A program made the position numbers and the translations under genes. Shown here piece after piece: positions 21,590 to 33,790 of a DNA stretch of 64,000 bases. This DNA comes from Theocolax elegans (Eukaryota > Arthropoda > Insecta > Hymenoptera > Cerocephalidae). Numbering within the stretch: position 1 is the first letter of the stretch; every line of letters starts with the position of its first letter. The notes beneath the pieces were generated by a model. The model worked only from the letters and a program-made list of their open reading frames with translations, was not told where the DNA came from and searched no databases. Where the stretch lies: assembly GCA_026168455.1 (NCBI GenBank), contig CM047427.1, positions 62,500,162 to 62,564,161 of the forward strand. Reading direction: 5' to 3'.

Positions 21590-22010
21590 GGGCCTTACAT
21601 TTTTTGGACCTTACATTTTTGGGCCTTATAAATTTTGGGCCTTACATTATTGGCAACGGAATTGTAAAGTTTTATTTTAATTGGACTTTACAATTTTAGG
21701 CCTTACATTTTGAGCCTTACATTTTGAGCCTTACATTTTTATCCTCATAAATTTTGGGCCTTACATTTTTGGGCCTTATAAATTTGGATCTTACATTTTT
21801 GGGCCTTATAAATTTTGGGCCTTACATTTTTGGGCCTTATAAATTTGGACCTTACATTTTTGGCCTTATAAATTTTGGGCCTTATATTTTTGGGCCTTAT
21901 AAATTTTTGGCCTTACATTTTGGGTCTTATAAATTTGGACCTTACATTTTTGGGCCTTATAAATTTTGGGCCTTATATTTTTGGGCCTTATAAATTTTGG
22001 GCCTTATAGT
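21590..22010. repeat. Minisatellite, unit about 30 bp (CTTACATTTTTGGGCCTTAT)
   Basis: Around 13 copies alternate CTTACATTTTTGGGC and CTTATAAATTTTGGGC. The 79-codon frame across it (FGPYIFGLINFGPYIF repeats) follows from the repeat and is not a supported gene. Confidence 0.85.
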
Positions 22011-23300
22011 TCATTTTTAAACAAATAGATATCAACTACTATGTCGATATTATTACCAGAAAATTATCTTAATAACAATAAGTAAAATAACATTTGATTA
22101 CGTAATTAAAATTAATAAAATTTCAACACTGGAACATACAATAAATCAAATTAATTTTTATTGTTTATTTTACAAACCTATTTTTGCAAAAATTTCAAAT
22201 TACAATTATTATGTTATTAAATTAAATTACAATTATTATGTTACAATTGTACTCTATTCACTTGTATATTTCATAAGATATATTTTTTTCAATATATCGT
22301 TTCTATTGTTTATATAATTTATAAATTCAGCAAGTATTCATCGAAATCATTTTCAACAGAAAAATTAAATTATATCATTAAATATTAAATGTATAATTAA
22401 TTAAACATTAGATAAAATATTCAAATAAATAATACTGTTTTTAAAATGCCATTAAGAAGATTTATATCCAATATGCATATTGACACATATTATTGATATT
22501 ATATATGTTATATCTGTAACAAAAACATTTTTATTATTAATTATAAATAAATTGACAAAGTCAAAACTATACCTTTTAACTTAATCATTAAGAAATACTA
22601 CTGCATTTTTGATTATTTCGATAGTCTTAATAAGCTAATCAGGATACTGAAATACAAAAAGACTTATTATATTTCAAACAATAATAATTTAAAATGAAAA
22701 TTAGATAATTATATAATATACCTTGTGACTTTAATCGTATGGAATGCCATTAGGAATATAATATTTTATTGATATAATGTTAATTGGAATGCTGCTGCCG
22801 TTTGTTATTTTTATTCAGCGCTGCATTCATTGGAATGCTGCTGCCCTTTGTTTTTTTTTTATTCAGCGCTGCATTTATTGGAATTATGAGTGTCAAACTA
22901 CTAGCAAAGAATTTGTGCAAATATTGGCCCATTAGATGGAAAGTTTGGCCCTCTTTGTGTAAAGCTTGGCCCAGATTGTTTAAATGTTGGCCCATTTACA
23001 GAAAAGATTATTACAACATATTATTTACAACATATTATTATTGCAATATTAAATATTATCAACGCAATTAAGTGCGCCTTAATTTAAGAAATTGCATGTG
23101 AAAAACAATTTTTTACTGATTGAAAAATTTATTCCATAATCAATACAAAATGTTCCTAAATTGGCCAAAAGTGGGCTAAAGTTTGCCAAAACTGGAAAAA
23201 TGTTCCAAATATTTCAATGTTGGTAAACATCGGCCCACTTTTGGCGCAAGTTTGCCCACTTTTAGCATACTTTGGAGCACTTTCATCGAAAATGTATTTC
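22011..23300. other. AT-rich DNA with short internal repeats
   Basis: No gene. 22783-22880 holds two tandem copies of a unit of about 48 bp (TTGGAATGCTGCTGCC...ATTCAGCGCTGCATT). From 22920 to 23290 a short TTGGCCC / GGGCCAA-type motif recurs about ten times in both orientations at irregular spacing, like the interior of a non-autonomous element. Boundaries are not resolved. Confidence 0.5.
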
Positions 23301-24820
23301 CACTAGGGTATGTATAATATTAGTATTTATAAAATATGTGATGCTGGTTTTAATTTAAATAACAAAAATAAAATATTAGGTAAATAAAATTATATCCGGA
23401 TTTCCAACATCATCGAAAAGAAAAAAAAATATTAATTTATTAGTCCTGATTACCCGGTGGACTCACCCAGAGGAAGTTCCGTTGAATAAAATAATAGTTC
23501 CGGATAACTATTAAACCGCGTAACGAATATTAATACCTTAACCAAACTTATATAAATATAAAATTATATTACGGGATTTAATAATAGATCCCGTGGCACC
23601 ACTAACCACGAGAGAGAGAACGTTACTTTATAATTAATTAAATAAATAATTTAATTTAATAAGAAAAAAACGCGCACTGCATTTATCCTTATTGCCCCAC
23701 TAAATAAATCAATTATTATTTTAATAATTAAAATAACTCACCAATATATATAACGTAATTAATTAGAAAATAATACTCAGTCCAATATATTATGGATAGA
23801 TATATATAATTATCTGATTTGTGCGGTGGTTCGTTGTTTCCTCCTGATTTATTTATATTTTAAATTAGATAATTTTCCTCAATTCCTCCTTATATATATA
23901 TATATGATTATTCTCCTCAAAACCTGCTGAATATTTCTGATAAATCACCCTGACAAATCTCCTGATTGGTATAATGCCGAAAAATAATACTATGATTTAA
24001 GATCGATAGAATCAGAATACAACACTGTACGATCGGTAGGATCAGAAGATATAAAAGAAATACTTTACTATTCGGTAGGTAGAATCAGAATGGCGATGAT
24101 CCGTTTTTCCGAGTCACGCCAAACTTCTTCCCCGATTTTCTATCTCCCTCAATCTCCTAATATCCCTATCTGTTCTCTCTCTCGTTACCTGCGAGGGATA
24201 CGGCAATATTATAATTCTCCAACCCTTCCGTATCCGTCACAGGTGTAATAAAGCTACCTGTATTTACCCCACTATAAATAAAAATGACAACTAATTTGCA
24301 TAAGTTATCATTGTCCCAACTAGTATTTCGACTTTCCGTATTTAAGGTAATTACAGTCATATAACGTAATATGCTGTTATATTTACCCATACGGAAGTCT
24401 TATTCTCTAATAAAGTCATCTATTGATTGGTTTAATAGATCACCAAATTATTCTCTAGTTAACAGCGCTAAATTCAAATATACATTTATCTCCGTACTCT
24501 TATACACATGTTCCCCCACTATCCGCGTTCCGAATTCCCTATACTATATGCGCGCGATCCCCGTATCGATACGAGCGCGGACCGCGTGTTCAGTGTGCGC
24601 GCGCTTGAATCTAGATCGATTCAAGATGGCGACAACTGAGCGCGGGCCGGCACGTAAACAACGTGCCTCGCGACCGTTTCCTCGGGTGTGCGCGATCCCC
24701 ACCGGCGGGAGTAGTACCCGGGTACTACCGCGGAGTGGTGCGCGTCCGGAGGTGCGCGCACGCACCTACCAAGGCTCCTCAGGCGACGTACAGTGATGTT
24801 GCTACATCACAAATATTAAA
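23300..24820. other. Unclassified block with a GC-rich, CpG-rich patch
   Basis: Composition changes sharply at 24520-24790, with runs such as GCGCGCGC and CCGCGGAGTGGTGCGCG. An ATG in good context (CAAGATGG, about 24625) opens 57 Arg/Pro-rich codons (MATTERGPARKQRASRPFPR...) in that patch. The block ends in the near-palindrome GTGATGTTGCTACATCAC. It could be a solo LTR or the promoter end of an unrecognised element. I find no matching direct repeat and no coding domain. Confidence 0.3.
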
Positions 24821-25051
24821 TTTATATTAACTATATTTCATTCATTACATTGAAGCTACTTTCTTATAAACACTATTTTCTAATAATTTATATTTTATTT
24901 TTTTCAGCTTTACAAAAAAATATTAATAAAAAATTTAAAATAATCGTTTAGAAAAATAAAAAAAATTATAATTATTATTAAACAATTGAAACAAATTATT
25001 AATATTATTTTTATAATTGTGAATCATTTTGTAAAATAAACCATTTTTATA

Positions 25052-25729
25052 ATGGGTTTGACGGAAATAAAAATATTAGTTGTAAAAACGATTGAACCAT
25101 ATAGCGACGATGCTTCTATGTTAAATGATGAACACATATTAGAATTTAATAACATCCTTAAATCATGTACACCATTCAATATGCAAACATCTCTTTTAGT
25201 TCAAAAACAATATAATATTAACTCAGTTCAAATGAATAATGAATACATTCAATTGTTATTTTCTGGAAAATATGAAAAAGGTCATTGGATTTGTATGTAT
25301 TACAATAATAGAACGATACACATTAATGATAGTTTAAATGCTAAATATTTGCAAAATGAACATAAAGTATACATCAATAGATTATTTCCAGATAGTCAAC
25401 AATTAAAAATTGTTTTTGAAACAGTGCAATTTCAAACCAATAGTTATGATTGTGGAATTTTCGCGATAGCTTTTGCTGTCTCTATTGTATTTAATTTATG
25501 CCCATGCAGTTTAAACTATGATATTTCCCAAATGCGTTCACATTTACTAAAAATATACGAAACACGTAGTATTACGATGTTTCCAATTTTACAAAATATA
25601 AACTATAATATTTCAACAATACCAATCAAAAGATACATGATTCATATTTGTTGTATTGATGAAAAAAAAATTGAATTTCAATGTAGCAGAAATAAAAATA
25701 ATAGAATAAAATTTTCAACAGAAATTTAA
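25052..25729 (+). CDS. Ulp1/C48-type cysteine protease of the Helitron-like element
   Basis: This is a 225-codon intact frame with the catalytic arrangement of the adenain/Ulp1 (C48) clan: His78 in GHWICMYY, Asp93 in HINDSLN, Gln128 in QFQTNSYDCG and Cys134 in SYDCGIFAIAFA. Family members remove SUMO-like modifiers or act as processing proteases. Proteins of this clan are carried by several Helitron-like and other DNA elements, where the substrate is unknown. It is the first gene of the element, 20 bp upstream of a second, highly charged frame. The N-terminus is short and the C-terminal 60 residues are Asn/Ile-rich without a known domain. It is one of the few unbroken frames in the window. 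Confidence 0.72.
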   Translation: MGLTEIKILVVKTIEPYSDDASMLNDEHILEFNNILKSCTPFNMQTSLLVQKQYNINSVQMNNEYIQLLFSGKYEKGHWICMYYNNRTIHINDSLNAKYLQNEHKVYINRLFPDSQQLKIVFETVQFQTNSYDCGIFAIAFAVSIVFNLCPCSLNYDISQMRSHLLKIYETRSITMFPILQNINYNISTIPIKRYMIHICCIDEKKIEFQCSRNKNNRIKFSTEI

Positions 25730-25748
25730 TTCTGAACAACAAACAATA

Positions 25749-26540
25749 ATGAATTTATATAATAAAGATAAAATCATTTCCGTTGATTCTATTACCCCAA
25801 TGGAAATAGACTATGAAATACCAACTTATAGTTCATTTTATCAAAAAAATAAAAATAAACAATTTAATGATATAGAAATAAAACAGCTAAAAATGAAACA
25901 GCAAACTATGATAAAAAGGCAAACAATTAGCTGTATCGATATAAAAAATGAACGAGAAAAAGAAGCGTTGCATAAAAAAAAAGCTTATATGAGGAGTAAA
26001 GATAGTAATGACGGCAAAATAGAAGAAAAAAAATAAAGAGAAAACAGCAAACCATGATGAAAAGACAAAAATAAATAGTGACGAAATAAAAAATGAACGA
26101 GAAAAAGAAGCATTACGAAAAAAGAAGCTTATGTAAATAATAAAAATAGCAACGACGGCAAAATAGAAGAAAAAAAAATAAAGAGAAAACAGCAAACCAT
26201 GATTAAAAGACAAAAAATGAATGGTGACGAAATAAAAAATTAACGAGAAAAAGGAGCATTACGAAAAAAAGAAGCTTATTTAAAAAGTAAAAATAGTAAT
26301 GACGGCAAAATAGAAGAAGAAAAAATAAAGAGAAAACAGCAAACCATGATGAAAAGACAAAAAATAAATAGTGACGAAACAAAAAGTGAACGAGAAAAAG
26401 AAGCATTACAAAAACAACATATTTATTATAATGAAAATACTGATCAATGTAAAAAAATGAAAAGAAAAAATTAAATGGAAAAATATTAAACGAAAGTAGA
26501 AAAAATGATATCGATAAATTAGTATAAAACCATTTACAAA
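25749..26540 (+). pseudogene. Lys/Glu-rich repeat protein segment, broken (coding minisatellite)
   Basis: The frame 25749-26036 encodes a basic protein, and past its stop the same DNA unit of about 147 bp is repeated (about 25880-26440, 3.5 copies). The repeated peptide is of the form KRKQQTMIKRQK...NEREKEALRKKKAY...SNDGKIEE. In-frame stops and one-base indels separate the copies. Peptides of this MKRQ..EREKEALRKK type recall the charged region upstream of the Helitron-like N-domain. Reverse-strand Phe-rich frames over this block are shadows. Confidence 0.6.
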
Positions 26541-28829
26541 AAAATTTAAAAAGACGCATATGTATGAAAAATGACAAAGACATGGAAATACCAATCATAT
26601 TGCTTAAAAAATTAAAAATTGATGAAGGAAAATTTTTTAACGTATATGATAAACCAATTAATACCAAAAAAGGTATAAATTATAAAGAATTAAATAAACG
26701 TATTTTAATTAAAAATGAACAAAATGTAAAATTAGTAAGTAAATCCAAAATAATAGGTCGAATAGCAAATGTAGATTTTGATGAAAAAATAATTATTGAA
26801 AACAATTTAGGTTATATGTCTGTAACTTGTAAACATTGTAATACTAAACATTTTGTTTTTGAATATACACTAGGTAAAGAATTTTCTAATTGTTGTCACA
26901 AAGGAAACGTAGACTTATCGAAAATGCCTCCCTATCCGGAAGAATTAAAGCAATTAGCTACAGGAATATCGGAAGATAGTATTAATTTTCGCAAAAATAT
27001 TCGACTATATAATAATGCGTTAGCTTTTGCAAGCTTTGGAGCTAATTTTGATAAGTTATCTGAATCTTAAATGAAAATGAAGCTCGAAAATATGGGCATA
27101 AGAAACATGCAGCTGAAAGAAAAAGTTTTAAAAATAATTTAGATACAAAATTAGAATTGTCAAGTAAATTAGATAGCTTAATTAGAAATGTTAATCCTTA
27201 TGCTAAAGCTTATAAAATGATGTATGAGGTAGAAAAAGAAAAATTAGAATATTATAAGAAAAATTAGATAAAAATATATATATATATAATGAAGCTACTT
27301 GTAATGAAGTTGCAATGGTATTTGTAGGAAAAAATGGACTGCCTACTTCAGAGCGGGATATAGTTATATATTCAAAATATGACAATCCAATTAGTATTCC
27401 TTTAACAAGTAAACACACTGATCCAATGACATACCCACTTATTTATCCAAATGGAGGATATGGATGGATGCCTAATATGAAATGCAAATATAAGAAAAAC
27501 AATATTTCATGTTTGCAATTTTATAATTACAGACTTTCTATGAGAAATGGATTTAATCCATACCTTAATATGGGAACAGTTTCTCAACAGTTTACAATTG
27601 ATGCATTTGTAAAAGTTGAACAATCAAGATTATATTTTGTAAAGAAAAACCAAGATATTTTAAGAAGCGATTATTATAAAGGCGTAATGGATTATTTACA
27701 CAAGAAAAAAGAATCTGAAAATATAAAAATTGGAAAAATGTTTATTTTGCCATCAAATTTTGTTGGAAGTTCAAGATTCCTAAAACAAAATTACATTGAC
27801 TCAATGAGTATAGTAAATCGTTACGGAAAACCTGACTTACTTATAACAATGATATATAATCCAAACTGAAAAGAAATAACTGAACATTAAAAAAATATGA
27901 AACTGTAATTGATAGACCAGATTTAGTATTTAAGGTATTTCATCAAAAAATAAAAGAATTTAAAGAATTGGTAATTAAGCAAGGTGTTTTAGGAAATTGT
28001 ATCACCTACACTTATGTTATCGAATTTCAAAAACGTGGACTTCCTCACATGCATATGCTATAATTTTTAGATAAAAATTATAACATTAATACTCCCAAAA
28101 AGTAGATGAACTCATAAACGCAGAAATTCCAAACGAAGATATCTATCCACGGTTGTATAATATTGTAAAACAGTTTATGATTCATGGACCCTGTGGAGAG
28201 CAAAACATGAGTTCACCTTGCATGAGTAAAGACACAAAAAAATGTACGAAAAATTTTCCAAAAAAATTTAATAACAAAACAACTTTTAATTCATCAGGAT
28301 ATCCATTATATATAAGAGAAAATGATATCAAAAAAATCAATTATAAAGGTAAATACCACAATAGAATAGCTGATAATCGGTTTGTTGTTTCGTATAATCC
28401 TTATTTACTGTTAAAATTTAATTGTTCACATTAATGTCGAAGTATGCCAACATCCAATGTATAAAATACTTATTTAAATAGTGTTATAAAGGACATGACT
28501 GTGCGAACATAGAAATACGTGACACAGGTATCAGATCAAAGACAGTTCTAATTTAACTCATGATGAAGATATTGAAAGCAATGAATATAATACTATTAGA
28601 ATATCCTCTACACGAACTTTCACATACCATAATAAGATTAGCTATTCACAATGAAGATGAACAAGAAGTGTATTTAAAGAAGGAAAAGAAACAGAAATTT
28701 AAAAAAAAATGTAGAAACGACATTAACAGCATACTTAAATTAAATCAAATCGATTCTGATGCACGAAATTATTTATATTCCGAAATACCATTAAATTATG
28801 TATTTGATAATAATTCAAAAACATGGAAT
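26460..28829 (+). pseudogene. Helitron-like N-domain and Rep, copy 1, broken
   Basis: Frames 26564-27070, 27315-27869, about 27890-28062, 28153-28434 and 28560-28898 together cover one Rep protein. The first holds CX2C...CC (CKHCNTKHFVFEY, NCCHKGNVDLSKMPPYPEEL). The second is the Helitron-like N region (YPLIYPNGGYGWMP, QQFTIDAFVKVEQSRLYFVK, FVGSSRFLKQNYIDSMSI). The third contains RGLPHMHML, the HUH-type metal site. The fourth has FMIHGPCGEQN and CTKNFPKKF, typical of the region after the HUH motif. The last leads into the PIF1 linker and is cut by the duplication. At least four frame breaks are present. Confidence 0.75.
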
Positions 28830-31200
28830 AAAAAGAAAAAATTAAATGGAAAAATATTAAACGAAAGTAGAAAAAATGATATCGATAAATTAGTATAAAA
28901 CCATTTACAAAAAAATTTAAAAAGACGCATATGTATGAAAAATGACAAAGACATGGAAATACCAATCATATTGCTTAAAAAATTAAAAATTGATGAAGGA
29001 AAATTTTTTAACGTATATGATAAACCAATTAATACCAAAAAAGGTATAAATTATAAAGAATTAAATAAACGTATTTTAATTAAAAATGAACAAAATGTAA
29101 AATTAGTAAGTAAATCCAAAATAATAGGTCGAATAGCAAATGTAGATTTTGATGAAAAAATAATTATTGAAAACAATTTAGGTTATATGTCTGAAACTTG
29201 TAAACATTGTAATACTAAACATTTTGTTTTTGAATATACACTAGGTAAAGAATTTTCTAATTGTTGTCACAAAGGAAACGTAGACTTATCGAAATGCCTC
29301 CCTATCCGGAAGAATTAAAGCAATTAGCTACAGGAATATCGGAAGATAGTATTAATTTTCGCAAAAATATTCGACTATATAATAATGCGTTAGCTTTTGC
29401 AAGCTTTGGAGCTAATTTTGATAAGTTATCTGAATCTTAAATGAAAATGAAGCTCGAAAATATGGGCATAAGAAACATGCAGCTGAAAGAAAAAGTTTTA
29501 AAAATAATTTAGATACAAAATTAGAATTGTCAAGTAAATTAGATAGCTTAATTAGAAATGTTAATCCTTATGCTAAAGCTTATAAAATGATGTATGAGGT
29601 AGAAAAAGAAAAATTAGAATATTATAAGAAAAATTAGATAAAATATATATATATATAATGAAGCTACTTGTAATGAAGTTGCAATGGTATTTGTAGGAAA
29701 AAATGGACTGCCTACTTCAGAGCGGGATATAGTTATATATTCAAATATGACAATCCAATTAGTATTCCTTTAACAAGTAAACACACTGATCCAATGACAT
29801 ACCCACTTATTTATCCAAATGGAGGATATGGATGGATGCCTAATATGAAATGCAAATATAAGAAAAACAATATTTCATGTTTGCAATTTTATAATTACAG
29901 ACTTTCTATGAGAAATGGATTTAATCCATACCTTAATATGGGAACAGTTTCTCAACAGTTTACAATTGATGCATTTGTAAAAGTTGAACAATCAAGATTA
30001 TATTTTGTAAAGAAAAACCAAGATATTTTAAGAAGCGATTATTATAAAGGCGTAATGGATTATTTACACAAGAAAAAAGAATCTGAAAATATAAAAATTG
30101 GAAAAATGTTTATTTTGCCATCAAATTTTGTTGGAAGTTCAAGATTCCTAAAACAAAATTACATTGACTCAATGAGTATAGTAAATCGTTACGGAAAACC
30201 TGACTTACTTATAACAATGATATATAATCCAAACTGAAAAGAAATAACTGAACATTAAAAAAATATGAAACTGTAATTGATAGACCAGATTTAGTATTTA
30301 AGGTATTTCATCAAAAAATAAAAGAATTTAAAGAATTGGTAATTAAGCAAGGTGTTTTAGGAAATTGTATCACCTACACTTATGTTATCGAATTTCAAAA
30401 ACGTGGACTTCCTCACATGCATATGCTATAATTTTTAGATAAAAATTATAACATTAATACTCCCAAAAAGTAGATGAACTCATAAACGCAGAAATTCCAA
30501 ACGAAGATATCTATCCACGGTTGTATAATATTGTAAAACAGTTTATGATTCATGGACCCTGTGGAGAGCAAAACATGAGTTCACCTTGCATGAGTAAAGA
30601 CACAAAAAAATGTACGAAAAATTTTCCAAAAAAATTTAATAACAAAACAACTTTTAATTCATCAGGATATCCATTATATATAAGAAGAAATGATATCAAA
30701 AAAATCAATTATAAAGGTAAATACCACAATAGAATAGCTGATAATCGGTTTGTTGTTTCGTATAATCCTTATTTACTGTTAAAATTTAATTGTCACATTA
30801 ATGTCGAAGTATGCTCAACAGTCCAATGTATAAAATACTTATTTAAATAGTGTTATAAAGGACATGACTGTGCGAACATAGAAATACGTGACACAGGTAT
30901 CAGATCAAAAGACAGTTCTAATTTAACTCATGATTAAGATATTGAAAGCAATGAATATAATACTATTAGAATATCCTCTACACGAACTTTCACATACCAT
31001 AATAAGATTAGCTATTCACAATGAAGATGAACAAGAAGTGTATTTTAAAGAAGGAAAAGAAACAGAAATTTAAAAAAAAATGTAGAAACGACATTAACAG
31101 CATACTTAAAATTAAATCAAATCGATTCTGATGCACGAAATTATTTATATTCCGAAATACCATTAAATTATGTATTTGATAATAATTCAAAAACATGGTA
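28830..31200 (+). pseudogene. Helitron-like N-domain and Rep, copy 2, broken
   Basis: This is a tandem copy of 26460-28829, starting at AAAAGAAAAAATTAAATGG. It shares nearly all lesions of copy 1 (the stop after MHML, the stop after DKLSES), so those predate the duplication. It also has new ones: a lost A near 29295 (frame ends at 29318) and a lost A near 29742. Frames at 29794-30237 and 30521-30850 correspond to the N-domain and post-HUH parts. This copy is physically continuous with the helicase that follows. Confidence 0.75.
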
Positions 31201-31526
31201 TAAAAGAAAAAACAACAAAAAAACCTGTATTAAGCAGAATGTATTTAGTGAATCCAAAGGATCGAAAACGATATTTTATAAGATTATTACTTTTACATGT
31301 CAAAGGAATATCATCATTTCAGGATTTACGTACTGTTGATGATATAATTTATTCTACATTTTATGAAGCTTCTATAGCTAGACATTTGGTTAATGAAGAT
31401 AAAGAATGGGACAGATGTTTGGAAGAAGCAACACAATTATACTTTCCTACTGCTCTTTGTGAATTATTTGCATATATTTATATTTTTCACAATCCTATTA
31501 ATGCAAGAGATTTGTACGAAAAATAG
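31170..31526 (+). CDS. Helitron-like helicase N-terminal region
   Basis: This is a 118-codon frame with SRMYLVNPKDRKRYFIRLLL, then LHVKGISSFQDLRTV, YEASIARHLVNEDKEWDRCL and LCELFAYIYIF. This is the conserved linker between Rep and the PIF1 helicase of Helitron-like proteins. It stops at 31524 and the helicase frame starts at 31608, with a one-base shift and the expected connecting residues (NIIDKNLQLNGYSL) between them. It was once one ORF with the helicase. Confidence 0.7.
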   Translation: MYLIIIQKHGIKEKTTKKPVLSRMYLVNPKDRKRYFIRLLLLHVKGISSFQDLRTVDDIIYSTFYEASIARHLVNEDKEWDRCLEEATQLYFPTALCELFAYIYIFHNPINARDLYEK

Positions 31527-31607
31527 AAACACTTTTTTTACCACCCAAAATATGAACAAAATGCTGATGAAAACCTTGCATTAAACATTATTGATAAGAA
31601 CCTACAA

Positions 31608-33040
31608 TTGAATGGATATTCTTTAAATAATTTTAATTTACCCGTTATATCTACATTTATAGAAGATTATGCTGATAAATCAACAACACATAACAAAAGT
31701 TGCACATTTACTGAAATAAACGTCAAAGTAAATTCTTTAAAAAATCATAACAAAGACATTTTTGATACTATCGTGCAACATTTAAAAATTGAAGACAAAA
31801 AAAGCTTTTTTATTGATGGACCAGGAGGAAGTGGGAAAAGCTGTTTACTTAATGTTCTAATAGACTATCTTAAATTCTCAAACATTTCATTTTTATGTGT
31901 TGCTTGGACAGGGATTGCAGCAAATTTATTACATAACGGGAAAACAGTACACACAACATTTAAACTACCACTTAATATCACAGAATGTACTATATGTAAT
32001 ATTAAATCTAATTCAATAGATGGTAAAAATTTAAAAGAAGTTCCAATTATAATATGGGATGAAATATCTATGACATCGAAATATGCTTTTGAAGCAGTCA
32101 ATCGCCTATTTCAAGATATATGTAATAATAAAAAAATATTTGGTGGTAAAATGTTGGTTGTTTCAGGCGATTTTAGGCAAACATTACCAGTTATACGACA
32201 TAGTAGTCGTACTGAAGTTATTGAAAATTTAGTTAAAAACAGTTACTTATGGCCGAATTTTATACCTATGACACTAAATGAAAATTTTCGAGTGACAGAT
32301 AATGACAATTATTTTAGACAATGGGTATTAAATGTAGGTGAAGGTAAACGTTTAAATATGTATGAAGAAGAAAATGAACTGCTTGAAATCCCTCTTGATT
32401 TAATAACAAAAGAAAATGATATCACTGCAGAAATTTTTGGAAACGAAATAAAAATAAATGATAAAGATTTAAATGATAAAGTTATATTAGCCTTCACCAA
32501 CAACGACGTAATTGAAACAAATAATAAAATTTTGGCTATAATGGAAGGGCAAATTATTGAATACTTAAGTGTAGATACAGCAGAAGATGATAATGGAGAA
32601 AACTTAGATGTCATGTTACCTACAGAATTTCTTAATTCCCTTACACCTAATGGACTTCCTCTACATAAATTACAATTAAAAGTAGGTGCAATAGTAATTC
32701 TTCTAAGAAATTTAAATGTGAATGAAGGTCTTTGTAGTGGAACAAGATTATTAGTAACAAAACTTATGAAACATTTAATTAAAGCAGAAATTATAAGCGG
32801 AAAAAAATTGGAAAATTAGTTTTAATACCAAGAATCACTTTGTCACCATCTAAAGAAGATATACCATTCAACATGCGCAGAAAACAATTTCCCATTCGAT
32901 TAGGTTTTGCAATGACTATTCACAATATGACAAATCACAAGGACAGTCATACAAACAAGTTGATATCTATTTACCATCTCCAATTTTTAGCCATGGTCAA
33001 TTATACGTAGTTAATAATGTTGATACTTTTATAGTAATCC
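31608..33040 (+). pseudogene. PIF1-type helicase of the Helitron-like element
   Basis: The 403-codon frame to 32819 has the SF1B helicase motifs: Walker A GPGGSGKS (71-78), motif Ia CVAWTGIAA, Walker B IIIWDEISM (about 148-154), motif III VVSGDFRQTLPV (185-195) and the Arg of LNENFRV. The C-terminal motifs continue past the stop in other frames up to about 33040 ([12 protein letters not shown], then [16 protein letters not shown], motif VI-like). A one-base loss at about 32815 and another near 32925 therefore separate them. Function in the family: ATP-driven 5'-3' DNA unwinding during rolling-circle transposition. Confidence 0.82.
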
Positions 33041-33152
33041 TTCAGATTAGTATTATAATTCTTGTAAGGGATGTAAAACTAAAAATCCAGCATTATAAAT
33101 GTTTAAAAAATAATTTTTTATAATTTTATAATAATATTTGTATTTTTAGCAG

Positions 33153-33790
33153 CTTACAGGGGATTAGATGGATACTGAAACAAGTGGAGATACTTTTCTA
33201 CCATTCCAAGGTAAGTGCATAAATTTTTTTGCAATGATCATGCTACTAGATTCTACGTTATAAGGCAACAAATATACATTTCTATTAATATTTCGGGCAC
33301 TTTTCCCGGATATTTTGACCATAAGTGATCTTAATGATTTAGACCCACTCTGGAACTTTTTAGGCAGTTTCTGACTATTAAAAGACATCTTTTAGACAGT
33401 ATTAGGTTACCAGAGTCCGGAGCAGAATTGCTGATTTTCACTATTTAAGGTTTAAATGGCTTACAAGAGTGTGACAGCATACATTTATGTCTTTAAAAGT
33501 ATTTTTAATGAAAAGTTCGGAAAATTTTACAAAAAAAGTCATACTTATGTTTTTAGTGAAAAATGCATCCCCTGGGAGCTAAAAATTCATGAAAATGGGC
33601 ATATAATGCAAAAAAGTGCTAAAATGTCAACTTTGACTCTCTGTAACTTAAAATAATGGCCCAGAAAAAATCTAAAAAAATTCAGGAGAGCTACTGGATA
33701 CCTCTAAAACATATTCCCACAGTTATAGCAATATTTATTTTTTTCATCTTCGATGTCACAGAGAACCACCCATATATATATATATATATA
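33153..33790 (+). repeat. 640-bp dispersed repeat P, copy 1, with exon-like start
   Basis: The same block, about 95 percent identical by eye, lies at 49756-50385, and a rearranged inverted form is at 40617-41310. It starts TTACAGGGGATTAGATGG, contains an exon-like 53-nt piece ending CCAAG|GTAAGT, and ends TATTCCCACAGTTATA plus a TA microsatellite. A minus-strand frame of 74 codons (33164-33388) is conserved in copy 2, but its N-terminal residues differ and no domain is recognisable. Confidence 0.75.

Larger units (their letters stand above)
25052..33060 (+). mobile_element. Helitron-like rolling-circle element, internally duplicated
   Basis: The order on one strand is Ulp1-like protease, a charged repeat protein, Helitron-like N-domain, Rep (HUH-type), and PIF1-type helicase. 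This gene set is characteristic of autonomous Helitron-like elements (Rep nicks and joins ssDNA, the helicase unwinds). The Rep region is duplicated in tandem (26460-28829 and 28830-31200, period about 2369-2371). Multiple frameshifts mean the element is dead. The 5' TC and 3' hairpin-CTRR ends were not identified, so the outer limits are those of the coding region. Confidence 0.8.

Noticed and set aside
21754..21993. 79-codon frame of FGPYIFG repeats
   Set aside because: Produced by the 30-bp minisatellite; repeat variants shift frame without constraint.
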